From the NCBI RefSeq assembly GCF_025499425.1, contig NZ_JAIMCB010000001.1:525680-589679 (forward strand): a stretch of 64,000 nucleotides of DNA, written 5' to 3'. Every line of letters begins with the position of its first letter. The stretch's first letter is position 1. The position numbers were made by a program, and so were the translations under genes. The DNA is from Acidiferrimicrobium sp. IK (GTDB lineage Bacteria; Actinomycetota; Acidimicrobiia; Acidimicrobiales; Palsa-688). Of this stretch, positions 41,068-50,931 are shown piece after piece. The notes under the pieces are model-generated. The model worked only from the letters and a program-made list of their open reading frames with translations. It was not told the origin of the DNA and did not search any database.

Positions 41068-42363
41068 GTGAAGCCAACGTCGATTGCCCGTGCCACCGTC
41101 GCACGCCGTGGGGCCCGTCGAAGCGGGACCGCCGTGGTTGCCGCGGGCATGCTCCTGGCGACTGCTGCCTGCGGCAGCTCGTCGTCGAATGCGTCGAGCA
41201 GCACCACAGCGGCGTCCGCCGGCTCGGGCACCACTGCCGCGTCGGCTGCCGCGCCGACAGGGAGCCCGATCAAGATCATGTCCTTCGGGCAGTTCCAGGC
41301 CACTAACCTGTCTTATCCCGAGGGCCAGACGTCCATCGACGCCGCCGCAAAGTCCATCAACGCCGCGGGCGGCATCAACGGCCACCCGCTGCAGGTCGAG
41401 GCGTGCAACGACCAGGGTGATCCCAACATCGCCGCCCAGTGCGCCCGCAAGGCGGTGAGCGACAACGACGTCGCCGTCCTCGGCTCCTACAGCCAGAACG
41501 CCGCGCAGGTCCTCCCGATCCTCCAGGCCGCGAACATCGCATACGTCGGAGCCACGGCGCAGTCGGTCGTCGACACCACCTCGCCAGTCTCGTTCCCGCT
41601 GGAGGGGCTCAACCAGGTTGTCTTCGGCGGGGTCGGCTACGGGGCCACGCTGGTCGGCTGCAAGCAGGCCGGCATCCTCATCGAGAACTACGGCACCACC
41701 ACTCCGCTGGCCATCCAGTCGATCACCGCCGGCATCGAGCTCGGGGGCGGCAAGATCGTCAAGGTCGAGAACACCGGCACCAACCTGCCGGACTACTCGC
41801 CGGCCATCAGCGCCATCGAGTCCGCCGGCGGCAAGTGCGTGGCCACGATCATGCCCCCCGACCAGATCGCCGAGGTGTTCCAGGCCATGCGCCAGAGTGC
41901 CAACCCGAGCATCACGATGATCAACGCCCAGGACACCTTCTCGACCCAGCTCCTCCAGCAGCTCGGGTCGACGGCCAACGGGATGATCCTCTCATCGTCG
42001 ACCTACCCTCCGACCTACACGACGCTGCCCGAGGTGCCCAAGCTCCTCGCCGCCATCAAGAAGTACGAGCCCGGCGCAGCCATCTCGCAGTTCTCAATCC
42101 AGGGTTGGGCCTCGGTGCTCCTGGTGCAGGACGTGCTCAAGGGCCTCTCCGGCACGATCGACGCGGCCTCGGTCCTCCACGGCTTCGAGAACCTGACCAA
42201 CGCCTCGACCAACGGGCTCTATCCGCCGCTGACCACGACCAGCGCCGGCCCGGTGTCCGGGGCGCCGCGCATCTTCCTCACCAAAGTCCTGGTGCTCAAG
42301 TACCAAAATGGCAACGAGACGCCGGTGTCCAACGGGTTCGTCAACGTGATCAAGGGCTCCTGA
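41068..42363 (+). CDS. Branched-chain-type ABC transporter substrate-binding lipoprotein (LivK-like)
   Basis: A 431-residue periplasmic-binding-protein type I. A lipobox LLATAACGSS at about residues 29-38 marks it as a lipoprotein anchored by Cys35, followed by a Ser/Thr/Ala linker. The mature part has GQTSIDAAAKSINAAGGINGHPL and VEACNDQGDPNIAAQCARK, the Peripla_BP_6 hallmark. GGGGGATGAA precedes the GTG start. It delivers substrate to the fused LivHMG protein encoded 8 bp downstream. The substrate may be an amino acid, short acid or lipid-like compound. Confidence 0.9.
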   Translation: MKPTSIARATVARRGARRSGTAVVAAGMLLATAACGSSSSNASSSTTAASAGSGTTAASAAAPTGSPIKIMSFGQFQATNLSYPEGQTSIDAAAKSINAAGGINGHPLQVEACNDQGDPNIAAQCARKAVSDNDVAVLGSYSQNAAQVLPILQAANIAYVGATAQSVVDTTSPVSFPLEGLNQVVFGGVGYGATLVGCKQAGILIENYGTTTPLAIQSITAGIELGGGKIVKVENTGTNLPDYSPAISAIESAGGKCVATIMPPDQIAEVFQAMRQSANPSITMINAQDTFSTQLLQQLGSTANGMILSSSTYPPTYTTLPEVPKLLAAIKKYEPGAAISQFSIQGWASVLLVQDVLKGLSGTIDAASVLHGFENLTNASTNGLYPPLTTTSAGPVSGAPRIFLTKVLVLKYQNGNETPVSNGFVNVIKGS

Positions 42364-42370
42364 CGCCACC

Positions 42371-45112
42371 ATGCACCAGGTCTTCCAGTACGCCGTGCTC
42401 GGCGTCGGCTCCGGGGCGCTCCTCGGCTTGCTCGCCACCGGGCTGGTCGTGGTCCACCGCGGGTCGGGGGTCGTCAACTTCGCCCACGGCGCCGTGGCCA
42501 TGTTCGGCACGTTCGTCTTCTGGGACCTCGACACCAACCTCGGCATTCCGTACTGGCTGGCCGTGGCCTGCGGGGTCGCCGTGTCGGCGCTGCTGGGACT
42601 CCTGGTGCAGCAGGGCATTCTGCGATGGCTGAAAGACGCCGCCCCGGTCACCCGCCTCATCGCCACCCTCGGGGCGCTCACCATCCTGGAGCAGGCCGCC
42701 TCCCACAAATGGGCGAGCGGCACCGAGATCGTTACGTCAGCTTTCCCCCACCGGGCCCTCAAGTTCCTTGGGGCATCGATCGGTGAGGACAAGGTCATCG
42801 TGCTCGGGATCTCCATCGCCCTCGTCGCCGTCCTCGGAGCGGTCTACCGCTTCACCCGCTTCGGGCGGGCGACGACCGCCGTGCGCGAGAACCGCCGGGC
42901 CGCGGCTGCGCTCGGGTACTCGCCGGACGTCATCGCCTCGCTCAACTGGATGATCGGCAGCGCACTGGCCGGGTTCGCCGGGATCTTGTTGGCACCATTC
43001 ACCGGCCTCTCGGTGACCGCCTACACCCTGCTCATCCTGCCGGCGCTCGCCGGCGCGGTGCTCGGCAACCTGATGTCGTTCCCGCTGGCTCTCCTCGGGG
43101 GGCTGGTGGTCGGGATCGTGCAGTCCGAGTTCCTCGGCTACGTGACCACGCCGGGCTGGTCCCAGACCGTGCCCTTCCTGCTGGTCGTGGTCGTCCTCAT
43201 CATCCGGGGCGGCAATCGGGGGACGCGGACATCTTCGGGGGAGCGGGCGGTCCGCCTCGGCAGCGGTCGTATCCGGCCCGGGCTGGTTGCAGTCCTGCTG
43301 GTGCTGGCCATCGTGCTGGTGCAGTTCGCGCTGTCGGCCAGCTGGCGCGACGCCGTAACGACGTCGACCATCGGTGCGGTCATCGTCCTGTCGTTCGTGC
43401 CCCTGACTGGCTACTCCGGCCAGTTGTCTTTGGCTCAGTTTGCCTTCGCCGGCTGGGGTGCGTGGGTGGCGGGGCGCCTTGTGGCGACCACCGGCATGCC
43501 GTTCCTGGCTGCCCTGATCATCGCCGTGCTGGCGGCGGTGCCGCTCGGCCTGCTGCTCGGACTGGTCTGCCTGCGAACCCGAGGCGTCTACCTGGCCATC
43601 GCCACCCTCGGGCTGGCCGTGGCCCTCGAGCAGCTCCTGTTCCTCAACGCCAACTTCACCGGTGGCACCACCGGTACCACGGTCGGCAAGCCGCATCTCT
43701 TCGGGCTGGACATCAACTCGGTGACCCACGCCAACCGATACGGCATCTTCTGCCTGGTGCTGCTGGCGCTGGCCTCCATCGTCGTGGTGAACCTGCGTCG
43801 CGGCAGGAGCGGCCGGCGCCTCCTGGCCGCCAGGGCCAACGACCGGGCGGCGGCCTCGCTTGGGGTGAGGACCGCCGGAGGCCGGCTGTTCGCCTTCGGC
43901 TTGTCGAGCGCCATCGCAGCGATGGGCGGGGTGCTGCTGGCGTTCCGGGACCCGACCATCACCTACTCCGGTTACAGCACACTGGCCTCAATCGAGCTCG
44001 TCGCCCAAGCGGTCGTGGGCGGCGTCGGGTGGATTGGTGGCGCGGTCGCCGGCGGTCTCGGCCAGATCGGCGGCGTACTCTCGACTGCTTTGGGGCACGC
44101 CGGCCAGAACGTGTCGGACTACCTGCCGCTGATCCTGGCCGCGCTCCTGGTCGTCACCGTCCTGCAGTCCGCAGACGGCGTGGCCGCGCTCATCGATGGT
44201 CAGCTCCGATCTGCCGGGCGGCTGCTCGGTGTGCCGGGCAGGCGCTACCCCTCGTCTGCCCGGCACACCGCCATGGCGCCGGTGACGGGCCAGCACCGGG
44301 TCCGCCCGGCGACGCTCACGACCGAGGGCCTCGCGGTCCGCTTCGGGGGCGTGGTCGCGTTGGACGGCCTGTCGCTGACGGTCCGGTCGGGGGAGGTTGT
44401 CGGTGTCATCGGCCCCAACGGCGCAGGCAAGACGACCTTCATCGATGCCTTGACCGGCTTCGTCCGGATAAGCGGCGGGCGGGTCCGCTTCGACGAGGTA
44501 GACGTCACCGGTGCGGCTCCTGCGACCCTGGCCCAGCGGGGCCTGACCCGCTCCTTCCAGTCGTTGGAACTCTTCGGCGACATGACGGTGCTCGAAAACC
44601 TGCGGGTGGCCAGCGAGCCCCGTGACTCCCTGGCCTACCTGACTGACCTGGTCCGCCCGACGATGCCGCCGCTGTCACCTGCCGCTCGGGCGGCGATCAC
44701 CGAGTTCGACCTCGCCGCGTTGCTCGACCGGAAGCCGTCCGAGCTGTCATATGGGCAGCGCCGGCTGGTCGGCATAGCCCGGGCCGTCGCGACTGAGCCG
44801 AGCATCCTCTGCCTCGACGAGCCCGCCGCAGGGCTCGATGACCGGGAGACCGAGGAGCTGTCACGGCTGATCCGACGACTGGTCGACGACTGGGGCATAG
44901 GCATTGTCCTGGTGGAGCACCACGTCGAGATGGTGATGAACGTCTGTGATCACATCCACGTGCTCAACTTCGGCAAGGAGATCGCCCACGGGGCGCCGGC
45001 GGACGTGCGCCGGAACGACGCCGTAATTTCGGCCTATCTCGGGGCCGACCCGAGCATCGCTCCAGCAACCCCGGACCCAGTGCACACGGCAAACCGAGGT
45101 GAGGGCTCGTGA
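42371..45112 (+). CDS. Fused LivH-LivM-LivG ABC transporter (two permeases plus ATPase in one chain)
   Basis: A 913-residue protein joining three subunits that are normally separate. LivH (about residues 1-285) starts with [19 protein letters not shown] and [12 protein letters not shown]. LivM (about 305-610) has [19 protein letters not shown]. LivG (about 640-900) has Walker [11 protein letters not shown] near residue 681, signature [15 protein letters not shown], Walker [14 protein letters not shown] near 813 and H-loop VLVEHH. The frame is unbroken. With the lipoprotein and LivF it makes a full importer. The stop overlaps livF. Confidence 0.93.
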   Translation: MHQVFQYAVLGVGSGALLGLLATGLVVVHRGSGVVNFAHGAVAMFGTFVFWDLDTNLGIPYWLAVACGVAVSALLGLLVQQGILRWLKDAAPVTRLIATLGALTILEQAASHKWASGTEIVTSAFPHRALKFLGASIGEDKVIVLGISIALVAVLGAVYRFTRFGRATTAVRENRRAAAALGYSPDVIASLNWMIGSALAGFAGILLAPFTGLSVTAYTLLILPALAGAVLGNLMSFPLALLGGLVVGIVQSEFLGYVTTPGWSQTVPFLLVVVVLIIRGGNRGTRTSSGERAVRLGSGRIRPGLVAVLLVLAIVLVQFALSASWRDAVTTSTIGAVIVLSFVPLTGYSGQLSLAQFAFAGWGAWVAGRLVATTGMPFLAALIIAVLAAVPLGLLLGLVCLRTRGVYLAIATLGLAVALEQLLFLNANFTGGTTGTTVGKPHLFGLDINSVTHANRYGIFCLVLLALASIVVVNLRRGRSGRRLLAARANDRAAASLGVRTAGGRLFAFGLSSAIAAMGGVLLAFRDPTITYSGYSTLASIELVAQAVVGGVGWIGGAVAGGLGQIGGVLSTALGHAGQNVSDYLPLILAALLVVTVLQSADGVAALIDGQLRSAGRLLGVPGRRYPSSARHTAMAPVTGQHRVRPATLTTEGLAVRFGGVVALDGLSLTVRSGEVVGVIGPNGAGKTTFIDALTGFVRISGGRVRFDEVDVTGAAPATLAQRGLTRSFQSLELFGDMTVLENLRVASEPRDSLAYLTDLVRPTMPPLSPAARAAITEFDLAALLDRKPSELSYGQRRLVGIARAVATEPSILCLDEPAAGLDDRETEELSRLIRRLVDDWGIGIVLVEHHVEMVMNVCDHIHVLNFGKEIAHGAPADVRRNDAVISAYLGADPSIAPATPDPVHTANRGEGS

Positions 45113-45798
45113 CGACGCTGCTCGAAGCCCGCCGGCTCGACGCTGGCTACGACGCGATGGCCGTGGTCCACGGGCTGGACCTGGTCGTGGAGGAGGGCGA
45201 GATCGTGGTCCTCCTCGGGGCCAACGGCGCCGGCAAGACGACCACGCTGCTGACCCTCGCCGGTGATCTCCCGCTGATCGGCGGCGAGGTGCTCTTCGAC
45301 GGTCGACCTGCGCCGCGAAGCCTCCACGCCCGGGCTCGCCGAGGCCTACGGTTCATCACCGAGGAGCGCTCCGTGTTGATGTCGCTGTCGGTCGCCGACA
45401 ACCTCCGCCTGGCCCACCGGGATTTCGAACCCTGTTTGGAGCTGTTCCCCGAGTTGCGCCCGCTGCTCGACCGGAAGGCCGGCTTGCTCTCGGGCGGCGA
45501 ACAGCAGATCCTCACGCTTGCTCGTGCCGTGGTTGGTCACGGGCGGCTGCTGCTCGCCGACGAACTCTCGCTCGGTCTGGCACCCCTGGTGGTCCAGCGC
45601 CTGCTGTCCGCCGTCCGCGCTGCCGCCGACCGGGGGATGGGCGTTCTCCTTGTCGAGCAGCAAGCCCGCCTGGCTCTGGGCATTGCCGATCGCGGGTATG
45701 TCCTGCGGCAGGGCGAGCTCATGCTTGCCGGTCCGGCGGACGAACTGCGCGCGGACATGGCGCGAATCGAGTCCTCGTACCTCTCTGCGGTCCTCTGA
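45109..45798 (+). CDS. livF: Branched-chain-type ABC transporter ATP-binding protein LivF
   Basis: A 229-residue ABC ATPase. Walker A is GANGAGKTT (about 41-49), the signature is [15 protein letters not shown], Walker B is [13 protein letters not shown], and the H-loop position reads VEQQ as in LivF proteins. It pairs with the LivG domain of the upstream fusion to power the importer. The GTG start overlaps the fusion stop by 4 bases. Confidence 0.92.
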   Translation: MTTLLEARRLDAGYDAMAVVHGLDLVVEEGEIVVLLGANGAGKTTTLLTLAGDLPLIGGEVLFDGRPAPRSLHARARRGLRFITEERSVLMSLSVADNLRLAHRDFEPCLELFPELRPLLDRKAGLLSGGEQQILTLARAVVGHGRLLLADELSLGLAPLVVQRLLSAVRAAADRGMGVLLVEQQARLALGIADRGYVLRQGELMLAGPADELRADMARIESSYLSAVL

Positions 45799-45822
45799 CC
45801 CCCCTAGCGAAAGAATCAGCAC

Positions 45823-46752
45823 ATGGTTTTCGACGTACTCTCCAGCGTGGTCCCGACTCCGGAAGCCTTCGGGTACGCCGAGATGACCCTCGCCCGCCTT
45901 CGGGGCTACCAGCAGCACTTCGGCTCTCCCCGCGACAAGATCCCGCTCGCAGGCGACAGCGCTACCCAGCAGCGGGTGATGGAGGAAAGCTACCAGCGCG
46001 GCGTCGGCATGTGCCCCGACGAGGAGCGGTTCATGGCGATGCTCGACGACGGTGACGTGGCCACGGCCGTGATCTATACCGAGATGTACGAAACATCCCT
46101 CGGAGTGAAGTCTGGGTCCAACGACGACGTGGCCAAGTACGTGGCCCGCCATCCCGATCGGTTGCTCGGGCTAGGAGGCGTCGACCCGTGGAAGGACGAC
46201 GCGGTCGACGAGGTGCACCGCCTGGCCAACGATCTCGGCCTCCGAGGTGTGGTTGTTTCCCCGTTCAAGCAGAAGCTGCTGCCGGCCGAGGCGCGCATGG
46301 CCCGAGTCTTCTCGGCGTGCGAGAAGCTCGGCATCCCGGTCTTTCTGCACTCCGGTATCAACTGGTGGGTCGACACCACCTACGAGATCGGGCACCCCCG
46401 TCACCTCGACGAGCTGGCATCGTCGTTCCCCGATTTGAAGATCGTCTGCCTCCACGCTGGCTGGCCATGGGTGAGCGACATGGTGATGGTCGCTTGGCGC
46501 CACGCCAACGTCTACCTGGACATCTCCGCTCACCGCCCGTCCCACATGCCGAAGGACGAGTCCGGCTGGGGCCCGCTCCTCTACTGGGGAGACCGGGTTC
46601 TGTCCGACCGGATCGTGTTCGGGTCGACATGGACACTCATGAGTAGCACGCCGGCCGAGCTCGCCGGAGAGGTCCGGGCCTTGCCGCTCAAGGACGCCAC
46701 GATCGACAAATGGTTGTCAGGCAACGCTCGACGCCTCTTCGGAATGGAGTAG
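45823..46752 (+). CDS. Amidohydrolase-2 family metal-dependent hydrolase
   Basis: A 309-residue TIM-barrel amidohydrolase. Seen are GLGGVDPW, VVVSPFKQKLLPAE, IPVFLHSGINWW (metal His), IVCLHAGWPW (His) and the late FGSTW, where the usual Asp of GSDxP is replaced. The N-terminal HxH motif is not clear. It resembles the decarboxylase/hydrolase group of this superfamily, but the weak metal site makes the reaction uncertain. It is 24 bp after livF and probably co-transcribed with the transporter, so it may act on the imported compound. Confidence 0.78.
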   Translation: MVFDVLSSVVPTPEAFGYAEMTLARLRGYQQHFGSPRDKIPLAGDSATQQRVMEESYQRGVGMCPDEERFMAMLDDGDVATAVIYTEMYETSLGVKSGSNDDVAKYVARHPDRLLGLGGVDPWKDDAVDEVHRLANDLGLRGVVVSPFKQKLLPAEARMARVFSACEKLGIPVFLHSGINWWVDTTYEIGHPRHLDELASSFPDLKIVCLHAGWPWVSDMVMVAWRHANVYLDISAHRPSHMPKDESGWGPLLYWGDRVLSDRIVFGSTWTLMSSTPAELAGEVRALPLKDATIDKWLSGNARRLFGME

Positions 46753-46801
46753 CCCAGAACGGTCTTTTCGATTATTCCTGCTCGCCTCCCCGCCGGCGCC
46801 G

Positions 46802-47569
46802 TCAGTCCCTGCAGCCGAGCAGGTCGAGGACGTTGCGCATGTTCTGCTCGAACACGACCTTCCCGGGCCGCAGCACCGGGGGGAGCATCCCGAAGACCTC
46901 GGTGGACACGGTGCCGAGCAGGAGGTGCCAGGCCATCAGGCAGGCGGAGAGCGCCGCGGGCCCCAGGTCGTGGTCCATCTCGGCGCCCCACTCGAGCAGC
47001 TGCCCCCGCATCTCGTCGCTCAGGCGGCGGTCGAGACCCGACGGGTCGAGCTGCCCGGACCCGATGCCCTCCAACATGATGCGGAACAGGGCGTCGTGCC
47101 CCCGGCTCATCTCGACTTTGATCCTCGGCGCCACCGGCTCGTAGTCGTCGCAGCTCGCGCCGAAGAGCAGGGTGTAGGCGGTCGGGTCGTTGATGGCCCA
47201 CTCCCGGTGCGCCCGGGCGGCCCGCAGCCAGCGCTCCCCGGCCCGGCAGCCCTCGGCGCGGGCCGCGGCGTCGGTGGCCTCCAAGCTGTCGGCCAGCGAC
47301 GCGTAGCCGTCGGTGATCAGCGCGCCGAGGAGGGCCTCGACGCTAGAGAAGTACCGGTACAGGGCCGAGGAGGTCACGCCCATCTGCCGGGCGATGGCCC
47401 GCAGCGACATGGCCCGGGGGCCGACTTGGGCCAGCTGCGCCCAGGCCAGCTGCTTGATCTCCGCCACCGTCTCCGCCCGGAGCCGGTCACGCCGGCTTGT
47501 CGTCAGATCACCCACCACCAAAGTCCTATCACGGCCCGACCGAATCTTCGCGGCACCGCTCTCCTCCAA
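46802..47569 (-). CDS. TetR-family transcriptional regulator
   Basis: A 255-residue regulator. The HTH is MSLRAIARQMGVTSSALYRYFSSVEALL, with a long C-terminal domain (DPTAYTLLFGA, MAWHLLLGTVSTEVFG) like the TetR_C_33 group common in actinobacteria. It is divergent from an MmpL-type transporter gene, with a repeat over the likely promoter between them, so it is probably its repressor. Confidence 0.85.
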   Translation of the reverse strand: MEESGAAKIRSGRDRTLVVGDLTTSRRDRLRAETVAEIKQLAWAQLAQVGPRAMSLRAIARQMGVTSSALYRYFSSVEALLGALITDGYASLADSLEATDAAARAEGCRAGERWLRAARAHREWAINDPTAYTLLFGASCDDYEPVAPRIKVEMSRGHDALFRIMLEGIGSGQLDPSGLDRRLSDEMRGQLLEWGAEMDHDLGPAALSACLMAWHLLLGTVSTEVFGMLPPVLRPGKVVFEQNMRNVLDLLGCRD

Positions 47570-47594
47570 GATCAGAGAGAACTTTGTACGCAGT

Positions 47595-47610
47595 GCTCTT
47601 GACAGAGAGC
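47595..47610. promoter_or_regulatory. Candidate operator/promoter between TetR and MmpL genes
   Basis: GCTCT-N6-AGAGC is a perfect inverted repeat (extended AGTGCTCT / AGAGCAGT with one mismatch) that covers TTGACA at 47599-47604, a consensus -35 for the MmpL gene. Confidence 0.45.
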
Positions 47611-47669
47611 AGTGCTTCCGTCAGAGTTTGGGGGGTCAGCCGTCCTCGTCGGCTGCGGGAGGGGTTCAC

Positions 47670-49898
47670 ATGTTCAACGCCATCGGCCGTCTCGTCACCG
47701 CCCGCCGCAAGGCCATCCTGTGGGCCGCCCTCGGCCTGGTCGTCGTCTCCGCCGTCTTGGGCATCCACGCCCCCGGCGCCCTCAAGTCCGGGGGGTTCAC
47801 CTCGTCCTCGGCCCCGTCGCAGGTGGCGCAGGACCGGCTGCGGGCCGACTTCGGGGGATCCACCAACCTGATCCTGGTGGTCACCGCCCGGTCGGGGTCG
47901 GTCGACACTCCGGCGGTGACCGCCGCCGGCGACGCCCTGACCGCCCGCCTGGCCGCGACGCCCGACGTCAGCGCGGTCACCTCCTACTGGCCCACCCGGC
48001 CGCCTGCCCTGCGCTCCGACAGCGGGACCCAGGCAATCGTCGCGGCCCGGGTCGCGGGCAGCGACAGCGAGGTCACGACCAGGACCAAGGCGCTGGTCGA
48101 GCGGCTGTCGAACACCGGGCCCGGAGGCCCGATCGAGGTCGTCGCCGGCGGCGACGCGCCGACCGGCGTGGCGATCAACAGCCAGATCAACGCCGACCTG
48201 GCCAAGGCCGAGAGCATCGCCATCCCCGTCACCCTGGTGTTGCTGATCGCCGCCTACGGCAGCGTGGTCGCCGCCTTGCTGCCGGTGGCGATCGGGGTCC
48301 TGGCCATCTTCGCCACGCTCGCCGTGCTGTACCTGCTGAGCCTGGTCACCGACGTCAGCATCTACTCCCTCAACTTGACGACCGCCCTCAGCCTGGGTCT
48401 CGGCGTCGACTACTCGCTGCTAATGGTCGGCCGCTACCGCGAGGAACTCGCCGCCGGCCGGGACCCGCGCAGCGCGGTGCGGCGAAGCGTGGCGACCGCC
48501 GGCCGCACGATCGTCTTCTCGGCGGGCGCGGTGGCGGCGGCCCTGGCCGCGCTGATCGTGTTCCCCGTCTACTTCCTCCGGTCCTTCGCGTACGCCGGGA
48601 TAAGCGTGGTAGCCGTCGCCGCGCTCGCCGCGCTGGTGGTGCTGCCGGCCATCCTCCTCTCCCTCGGGACCCGGGTGAACGCGCTGCGGGTGCCGTGGGG
48701 ACGTCACGCCGGCGTGGCCAGCGGGCAGGAGTCCCGGTTCTGGCGGCGGGTGGCCGCCGCTGTGATGCGCCGCCCGCTCGCCGCCGGCTTGCCGGTCGTC
48801 GCCGCGCTGGTCGTTTTGATGGTCCCGTTCTTCGGTGTCCACTTCGGCACGCCAGACGACCGGGTGCTGCCGTCGTCGTCGGCCGCCCACCAGGCCGGCA
48901 ACGCCCTTCGGGGTCACTTCCCGGCGGACGCCGCCGACACCATCGACGTGGTGACCGCCGCGCCGCTCGGCGCGCCGTCGGCCAGCGAGTACGCCCGGGC
49001 CATCTCCCTGGTGCCCGGCGTGGTCGCCGTCGATGGGCCCGGGGGACGCTTCGCCGGCGGCGCTCAGGTCGCCCCCGCCACCCCGGTCGACGCCCGCTAC
49101 CAGGCCGCGGCGGGGACCTGGCTGTCCGCGGTCATCGCCCCTGACCCGCTGAGCGGCGCCGCCGCCCAGGTCGTACACCAGGTGCGGGCGGTGCCGGTCC
49201 CGGGCCACACCACCACCGCCGCGGTCGGCGGGCAGGCGGCGTCTCTTCTCGACCAAAAGCACGACCTCGGCGGCCGGCTGCCACTGGCCATCGCGTTGAT
49301 CGTCGCCACCACCCTGATCGTGTTGTGGCTGTTCACCGGCAGCGTGGTGTTGCCGCTCAAGGCTCTGGCCCTCAACGCGCTCAGCCTGACGGCGGTCTTC
49401 GGGGCGGTGGTGTGGGTTTTCCAAGACGGGCACCTCTCCGGTCTGCTCGACTTCACGCCGACCCCGACGAGCACCACGATGCCGATCCTGCTGTTTTGCA
49501 TCGCCTTCGGGCTGTCCATGGACTACGAGGTGTTCATGCTCTCGAGGATCAAGGAGATCCACGACGAGGGCCGCTCCAACGAGGAGGCGGTCGTCGCTGG
49601 GCTGGCCCGCACCGGTGGGATCGTCTCCACCGCCGCCGCGCTGCTGGCGGTCACCTTCGTGGCCTTCGGACTCTCGAAGGTCAGCTTCATCCAGCTGTTC
49701 GGCCTGGGCACCGCGCTGGCCATCGTGGTCGACGCCACCTTGGTGCGCGGGGTTCTGGTGCCGGCGTTCATGCGCCTGGCCGGCGACGCCAACTGGTGGT
49801 CGCCGGGGCTGCTGCGCCGCCTCCACGACCGTGTCGGCGTCAACGAGGCGCCGGGCGCGGACCCGGCGCCGGCCGTGCTGGCGGAGGTCGGGGCGTGA
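47670..49898 (+). CDS. MmpL/RND-superfamily transporter
   Basis: A 742-residue MMPL-family protein with two repeated halves, each one helix, a periplasmic domain and a helix bundle. The proton-relay pairs are seen as GLGVDYSLLMVGRYREE in half one and FGLSMDYEVFMLSRIKE in half two, each with the key Asp-Tyr. It probably exports lipids or drugs. GGGAGGGG precedes the ATG at 47670; a longer open frame upstream runs over the promoter and is not real. It overlaps the next gene by 4 bases. Confidence 0.9.
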   Translation: MFNAIGRLVTARRKAILWAALGLVVVSAVLGIHAPGALKSGGFTSSSAPSQVAQDRLRADFGGSTNLILVVTARSGSVDTPAVTAAGDALTARLAATPDVSAVTSYWPTRPPALRSDSGTQAIVAARVAGSDSEVTTRTKALVERLSNTGPGGPIEVVAGGDAPTGVAINSQINADLAKAESIAIPVTLVLLIAAYGSVVAALLPVAIGVLAIFATLAVLYLLSLVTDVSIYSLNLTTALSLGLGVDYSLLMVGRYREELAAGRDPRSAVRRSVATAGRTIVFSAGAVAAALAALIVFPVYFLRSFAYAGISVVAVAALAALVVLPAILLSLGTRVNALRVPWGRHAGVASGQESRFWRRVAAAVMRRPLAAGLPVVAALVVLMVPFFGVHFGTPDDRVLPSSSAAHQAGNALRGHFPADAADTIDVVTAAPLGAPSASEYARAISLVPGVVAVDGPGGRFAGGAQVAPATPVDARYQAAAGTWLSAVIAPDPLSGAAAQVVHQVRAVPVPGHTTTAAVGGQAASLLDQKHDLGGRLPLAIALIVATTLIVLWLFTGSVVLPLKALALNALSLTAVFGAVVWVFQDGHLSGLLDFTPTPTSTTMPILLFCIAFGLSMDYEVFMLSRIKEIHDEGRSNEEAVVAGLARTGGIVSTAAALLAVTFVAFGLSKVSFIQLFGLGTALAIVVDATLVRGVLVPAFMRLAGDANWWSPGLLRRLHDRVGVNEAPGADPAPAVLAEVGA

Positions 49899-50350
49899 GG
49901 TGCGTCGCGTCCGTCCCGGAGTCCCTGGCCGCCGAGCTGGCCTTGTCCCGCGGCCAGCAGCGGGAGTGGCGCCGCCGGGAGCGGCGCCTCCTCGCCGAGC
50001 ACGCCGCGTCGATGCTCGGCGTGCTCGGCGACTTGGTGGGGGCGTCGTCCCCGGTCACCGGGCTGACCGTCGCCGGCGCCCCGGTCGGGACGGTGGCGGT
50101 CACGGTGCCGGGCTGGCGCCTGTCGCTGGCAGGGGTGGCCCCCGGCCCGGCCAGGGCCCTGGAGGTTGCCGGGGTCGGGCTGGCCTTGTCGGGCGCCGGC
50201 CGGTACGGGCCGCGGTGGTGGATCGCGCTGCGGGGCGGCGCCGAGCCGGTGGTGGTGCTGGCCAGCCACCTGTGCTTGGTCCGCGTCGGGGGCGGCCCCG
50301 GCCGGGGGTCTCGTCCGGGGTCCCAGCCGTCGCTGACGCTTCCCGGCTGA
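49895..50350 (+). CDS. Small Arg/Gly-rich protein coupled to MmpL
   Basis: A 151-residue protein I do not recognise. It begins with an Arg/Glu-rich helix (RGQQREWRRRERRLLAEH) and continues with beta-like segments (VTGLTVAGAPVGTVAVTVPG, ALRGGAEPVVVLASHLCL) and a Gly/Pro-rich end. There are no membrane helices. The GTG start overlaps the MmpL stop (GTGA), and codon use matches the neighbours, so it is likely real. It may be an accessory to the transporter. Confidence 0.6.
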   Translation: MRCVASVPESLAAELALSRGQQREWRRRERRLLAEHAASMLGVLGDLVGASSPVTGLTVAGAPVGTVAVTVPGWRLSLAGVAPGPARALEVAGVGLALSGAGRYGPRWWIALRGGAEPVVVLASHLCLVRVGGGPGRGSRPGSQPSLTLPG

Positions 50351-50468
50351 CCGGCCGCCGGCCGCCCCGGTAGTCGTTGACATCCCGGGCCGACGGGCTT
50401 AGCGTCGAGAACCCTCAGGCTCCCATCCGCGCCATTGCGGGAGGGGCCATCGGACCCCGGAGGTCCCG

Positions 50469-50828
50469 TTGGGTGAGGCGGCGACGTTCGGGGCGACGAG
50501 CAGCTACGACGCCGAGCGCGGCGTCTGCGTCGTCGCGGTCCGCGGTGAGCTAGACGCGGCGACCGCGGACCGCTTGAAGGCCGAGGTGATCCGCTCCGCC
50601 CAGGCTCACGGCTCCCCGGTGGTCCTCGACGCCCGCGGGGTGAAGTTCATCGACGCGGCCGGGGTCGGCGCGCTGGTCGGCGCCTCGACGGTGGCCCGCA
50701 AGCTCGGATGTCCGCTGACGGTTCGCAATCCGAGCCCCCCGGTCCTCCGCCTCCTCCGCCTGGCCGGCCTGGAGCGGAGCCTCCTACCGGACGGTGACGG
50801 GGACAACCGGCAGGGAAACAGCCAGTAG
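50469..50828 (+). CDS. STAS-domain anti-sigma factor antagonist
   Basis: A 119-residue STAS protein (SpoIIAA/RsbV type) with AVRGELDAATADRL and VVLDARGVKFIDAAGVGALVGA. The Ser phosphorylated in classic antagonists (DSSG) is Ala here (DAAG), so regulation by that phosphorylation is probably lost. A TTG start is likely, with CCCGGAGG upstream. The next gene encodes a matching HATPase protein, so the two may form a partner-switch module. Confidence 0.82.
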   Translation: MGEAATFGATSSYDAERGVCVVAVRGELDAATADRLKAEVIRSAQAHGSPVVLDARGVKFIDAAGVGALVGASTVARKLGCPLTVRNPSPPVLRLLRLAGLERSLLPDGDGDNRQGNSQ

Positions 50829-50931
50829 GGAGCCAACCCGCGGGGAGACAACCGGCAGTTTTCCCGGAAGCTCCGTTATGCAGGCCATCTCCGGGTAAGG
50901 ACCCCCGGCACGGCGAGGAACGGATGCTGAC

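Noticed and set aside
48420..49826. A 468-codon minus-strand frame inside the MmpL gene
   Set aside because: It is rich in Gly, Arg, Asp and His without hydrophobic or domain pattern; the MmpL frame is certain.
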